DNA of 7,509 nt from assembly GCA_028292345.1 (NCBI GenBank), contig JAQGMN010000010.1, positions 1 through 7,509 of the forward strand. Reading direction: 5' to 3'. Shown here in pieces: positions 6,511 through 7,509 of the stretch. The translations under genes and the position numbers were made by a program. Source of the DNA: Polaromonas sp. (GTDB taxonomy: Bacteria; Pseudomonadota; Gammaproteobacteria; Burkholderiales; Burkholderiaceae_C). The number at the start of each line of letters is the position of its first letter. Position 1 is the stretch's first letter. The notes beneath the pieces were generated by a model, which saw only the letters and a list, made by a program, of their open reading frames with translations, was not told where the DNA came from and searched no databases.

Positions 6511-6530
6511 CGACGGTTTTGCACCGTTCG
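6511..6530. repeat. Imperfect inverted repeat upstream of the repeat-protein gene
   Basis: CGACGGT (6511-6517) and ACCGTTCG (6523-6530) form a stem with one bulged base around a 5-base loop. It lies about 55-75 bases upstream of the ATG at 6456, where an operator could sit. It may instead be a leader structure or chance. Confidence 0.25.
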
Positions 6531-6537
6531 GAAAATT

Positions 6538-6558
6538 GCCCGCGTGCGTCGTGGCGGG
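6538..6558 (-). terminator. Weak terminator-like hairpin downstream of the ABC permease gene
   Basis: Read on the minus strand, CCCGC (6558-6554) pairs with GCGGG (6543-6539) over a 10-base loop and is followed by CAATTTTCC. It is about 160 bases after the permease stop codon. The short stem and imperfect T-run make it a weak candidate. Nothing better was seen in 6457-6718. Confidence 0.3.
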
Positions 6559-6718
6559 AAGCCCCCTCTGCCTGGCGCTTCTGGCTACCTGGCAAGCGCA
6601 ACCGTTCCTGTTTCCAGAAGCACGATGCTAGCCACGGCAGGGCTGCGAAGCAGTAGGCCGGCAGATTTTGCAGCGGTAGTCTGATGCCTACAGTCGGGCT
6701 GGCCCGGCGCTGAAACGG

Positions 6719-7509
6719 CTATGTTCTGGCGCGCAATGTGCGGCTCAGCAGGGCCACCGGCAGCAGGCCGACCAGCACCAGCGCCAGCGCCGGCAGGGCC
6801 GCCTCGCCCAGGCGTTCGTCGCGCGCCAGCTGGTAGGTCACCACGGCCAGGGTGTCGCTGTTGAAGGGCCGCAGCACCAGCGTGGCGGGCAGTTCCTTCA
6901 TCACATCGACGAACACCAGCAGGCCGGCCACCGCCACCGAACGCCTGAGCAGCGGCCAGTGCACCCGCGCCAAGAGGCCGGCGCCGGTGGTGCCGAGCAT
7001 GCGGGCGCTGTCGTCAAAGCTGGCCGGAATGCGCGAATAGCCGCTCTGGATGCTTTGCAGCGCCACCGCGCTGAAACGCACCAGGTAGGCCCAGACCACG
7101 CCGAGCACGGTGGCGGTGACCCAGTAGCCCGCACCCAGCTGCGGCGCGGCCGCCTGCAGCCAGCCCACCGGCAGCAGCAGCCCGACGACGATGACCGCGC
7201 CCGGCACGGCATAGCCCAGGCTGGCCAGCTGCACCGCCCCACGGGTCAGCAGGCCGGGCTGGCGCCGCACGGCAAACGCCAGCCCCAGGGCCAGCGCGGT
7301 GGCCAGCGCGGCGCTCAGCCCGGCAAGCCACAGGCTGTTGAGCGTCCAGTTGGCGAACTGGCCCCACAGCAGGTTGTTCCAGCCCAGCACCAGCGGGCGC
7401 AGCATGAACAGCACCGGCAGCGCGAAGCCCAACGCGATCGGCGCGGCGCAAAGGCCCCAGGCCAGCGCCGCCCGCCTGCCGCGCAGTTGCACCGGCGCGG
7501 CGTCGGCGG
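6719..7509 (-). CDS. Iron(III)-type ABC transporter permease, C-terminal half (cut by window edge)
   Basis: This is a binding-protein-dependent ABC transporter membrane subunit resembling FbpB/SfuB/AfuB, which import ferric iron from a periplasmic binding protein. The frame is open to base 7509 and about 263 residues are visible; the GTG at 7492 is probably internal. Counting from 7492, about six hydrophobic segments are seen. The cytoplasmic EAA loop lies at about 149-182 (IPASFDDSARMLG, then WPLLRRS), where the ATPase subunit docks. The motif DVMKELPATLVLRPFN (196-211), typical of this subfamily, follows. Family members are usually 500 residues or more with two such halves, so the first half and start lie to the right of the window. 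No ATPase or binding-protein gene is visible; if present they are upstream in the operon or elsewhere. The gene is last of its unit, with 262 bases to the next start. Thiamine (ThiP) or other anion permeases share the fold, so the substrate is inferred. Confidence 0.85.
   Translation of the reverse strand, partial: ADAAPVQLRGRRAALAWGLCAAPIALGFALPVLFMLRPLVLGWNNLLWGQFANWTLNSLWLAGLSAALATALALGLAFAVRRQPGLLTRGAVQLASLGYAVPGAVIVVGLLLPVGWLQAAAPQLGAGYWVTATVLGVVWAYLVRFSAVALQSIQSGYSRIPASFDDSARMLGTTGAGLLARVHWPLLRRSVAVAGLLVFVDVMKELPATLVLRPFNSDTLAVVTYQLARDERLGEAALPALALVLVGLLPVALLSRTLRART

Noticed and set aside
6575..6599. GCGCTT/AAGCGC inverted repeat downstream of the permease gene
   Set aside because: The 6-bp stem has a 13-base loop and no T-run on either strand, so it is not credible as a terminator and is common by chance at this GC content.
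5860..6684. Plus-strand frame of 274 codons rich in Gly, Leu, Val and Ile that looks like a membrane protein
   Set aside because: Its hydrophobicity is produced by reading the Ala/Lys/Asp-rich repeat gene backwards. The minus strand has a ribosome binding site, signal peptide and repeated Cys modules.

Overview
The window reads as chromosomal DNA of a GC-rich betaproteobacterium, most likely Burkholderiales and perhaps Comamonadaceae (Polaromonas-like). This rests on the codon bias of the genes, a type II secretion gspF that appears to close its operon, and the style of the proteins. The genus is an inference that I could not check by search. No RNA genes, CRISPR arrays, insertion sequences or phage genes are visible.

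Layout, left to right. (1) 1-1230 (+): gspF, the inner-membrane platform protein of type II secretion, lacking only its first few codons at the window edge. (2) 1470-1658 (+): a small CsbD/YjbJ-family stress protein with a good ribosome binding site and a strong terminator. (3) 1818-4076 (-): a soluble hybrid sensor histidine kinase (PAS-type, GAF, HisKA, HATPase, receiver), convergent with the CsbD gene; two hairpins lie between them. (4) 4077-4557: an AT-rich divergent intergenic region (about 47% GC) with a credible sigma70-type promoter facing right. (5) 4558-5709 (+): a Stealth-family sugar-phosphate transferase with all four conserved blocks (CR1-CR4). (6) 5797-5833: a long composite hairpin between convergent genes, probably a bidirectional terminator. 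(7) 5887-6456 (-): an exported Ala/Lys-rich protein with three copies of a C-x10-C module. (8) 6719-7509 (-): the C-terminal half of an FbpB/SfuB-like iron(III) ABC transporter permease, running off the right edge.

The genes do not form one pathway. Apart from the two edge genes, which belong to operons outside the window, each appears to be its own transcription unit. Most share an envelope or stress theme: secretion, surface polysaccharide modification, a periplasmic protein, a stress protein and metal uptake. The divergent kinase/Stealth pair is the only arrangement that hints at shared regulation. The least explained item is the triple C-x10-C periplasmic protein. I see no clear case for a wholly new multi-gene system.
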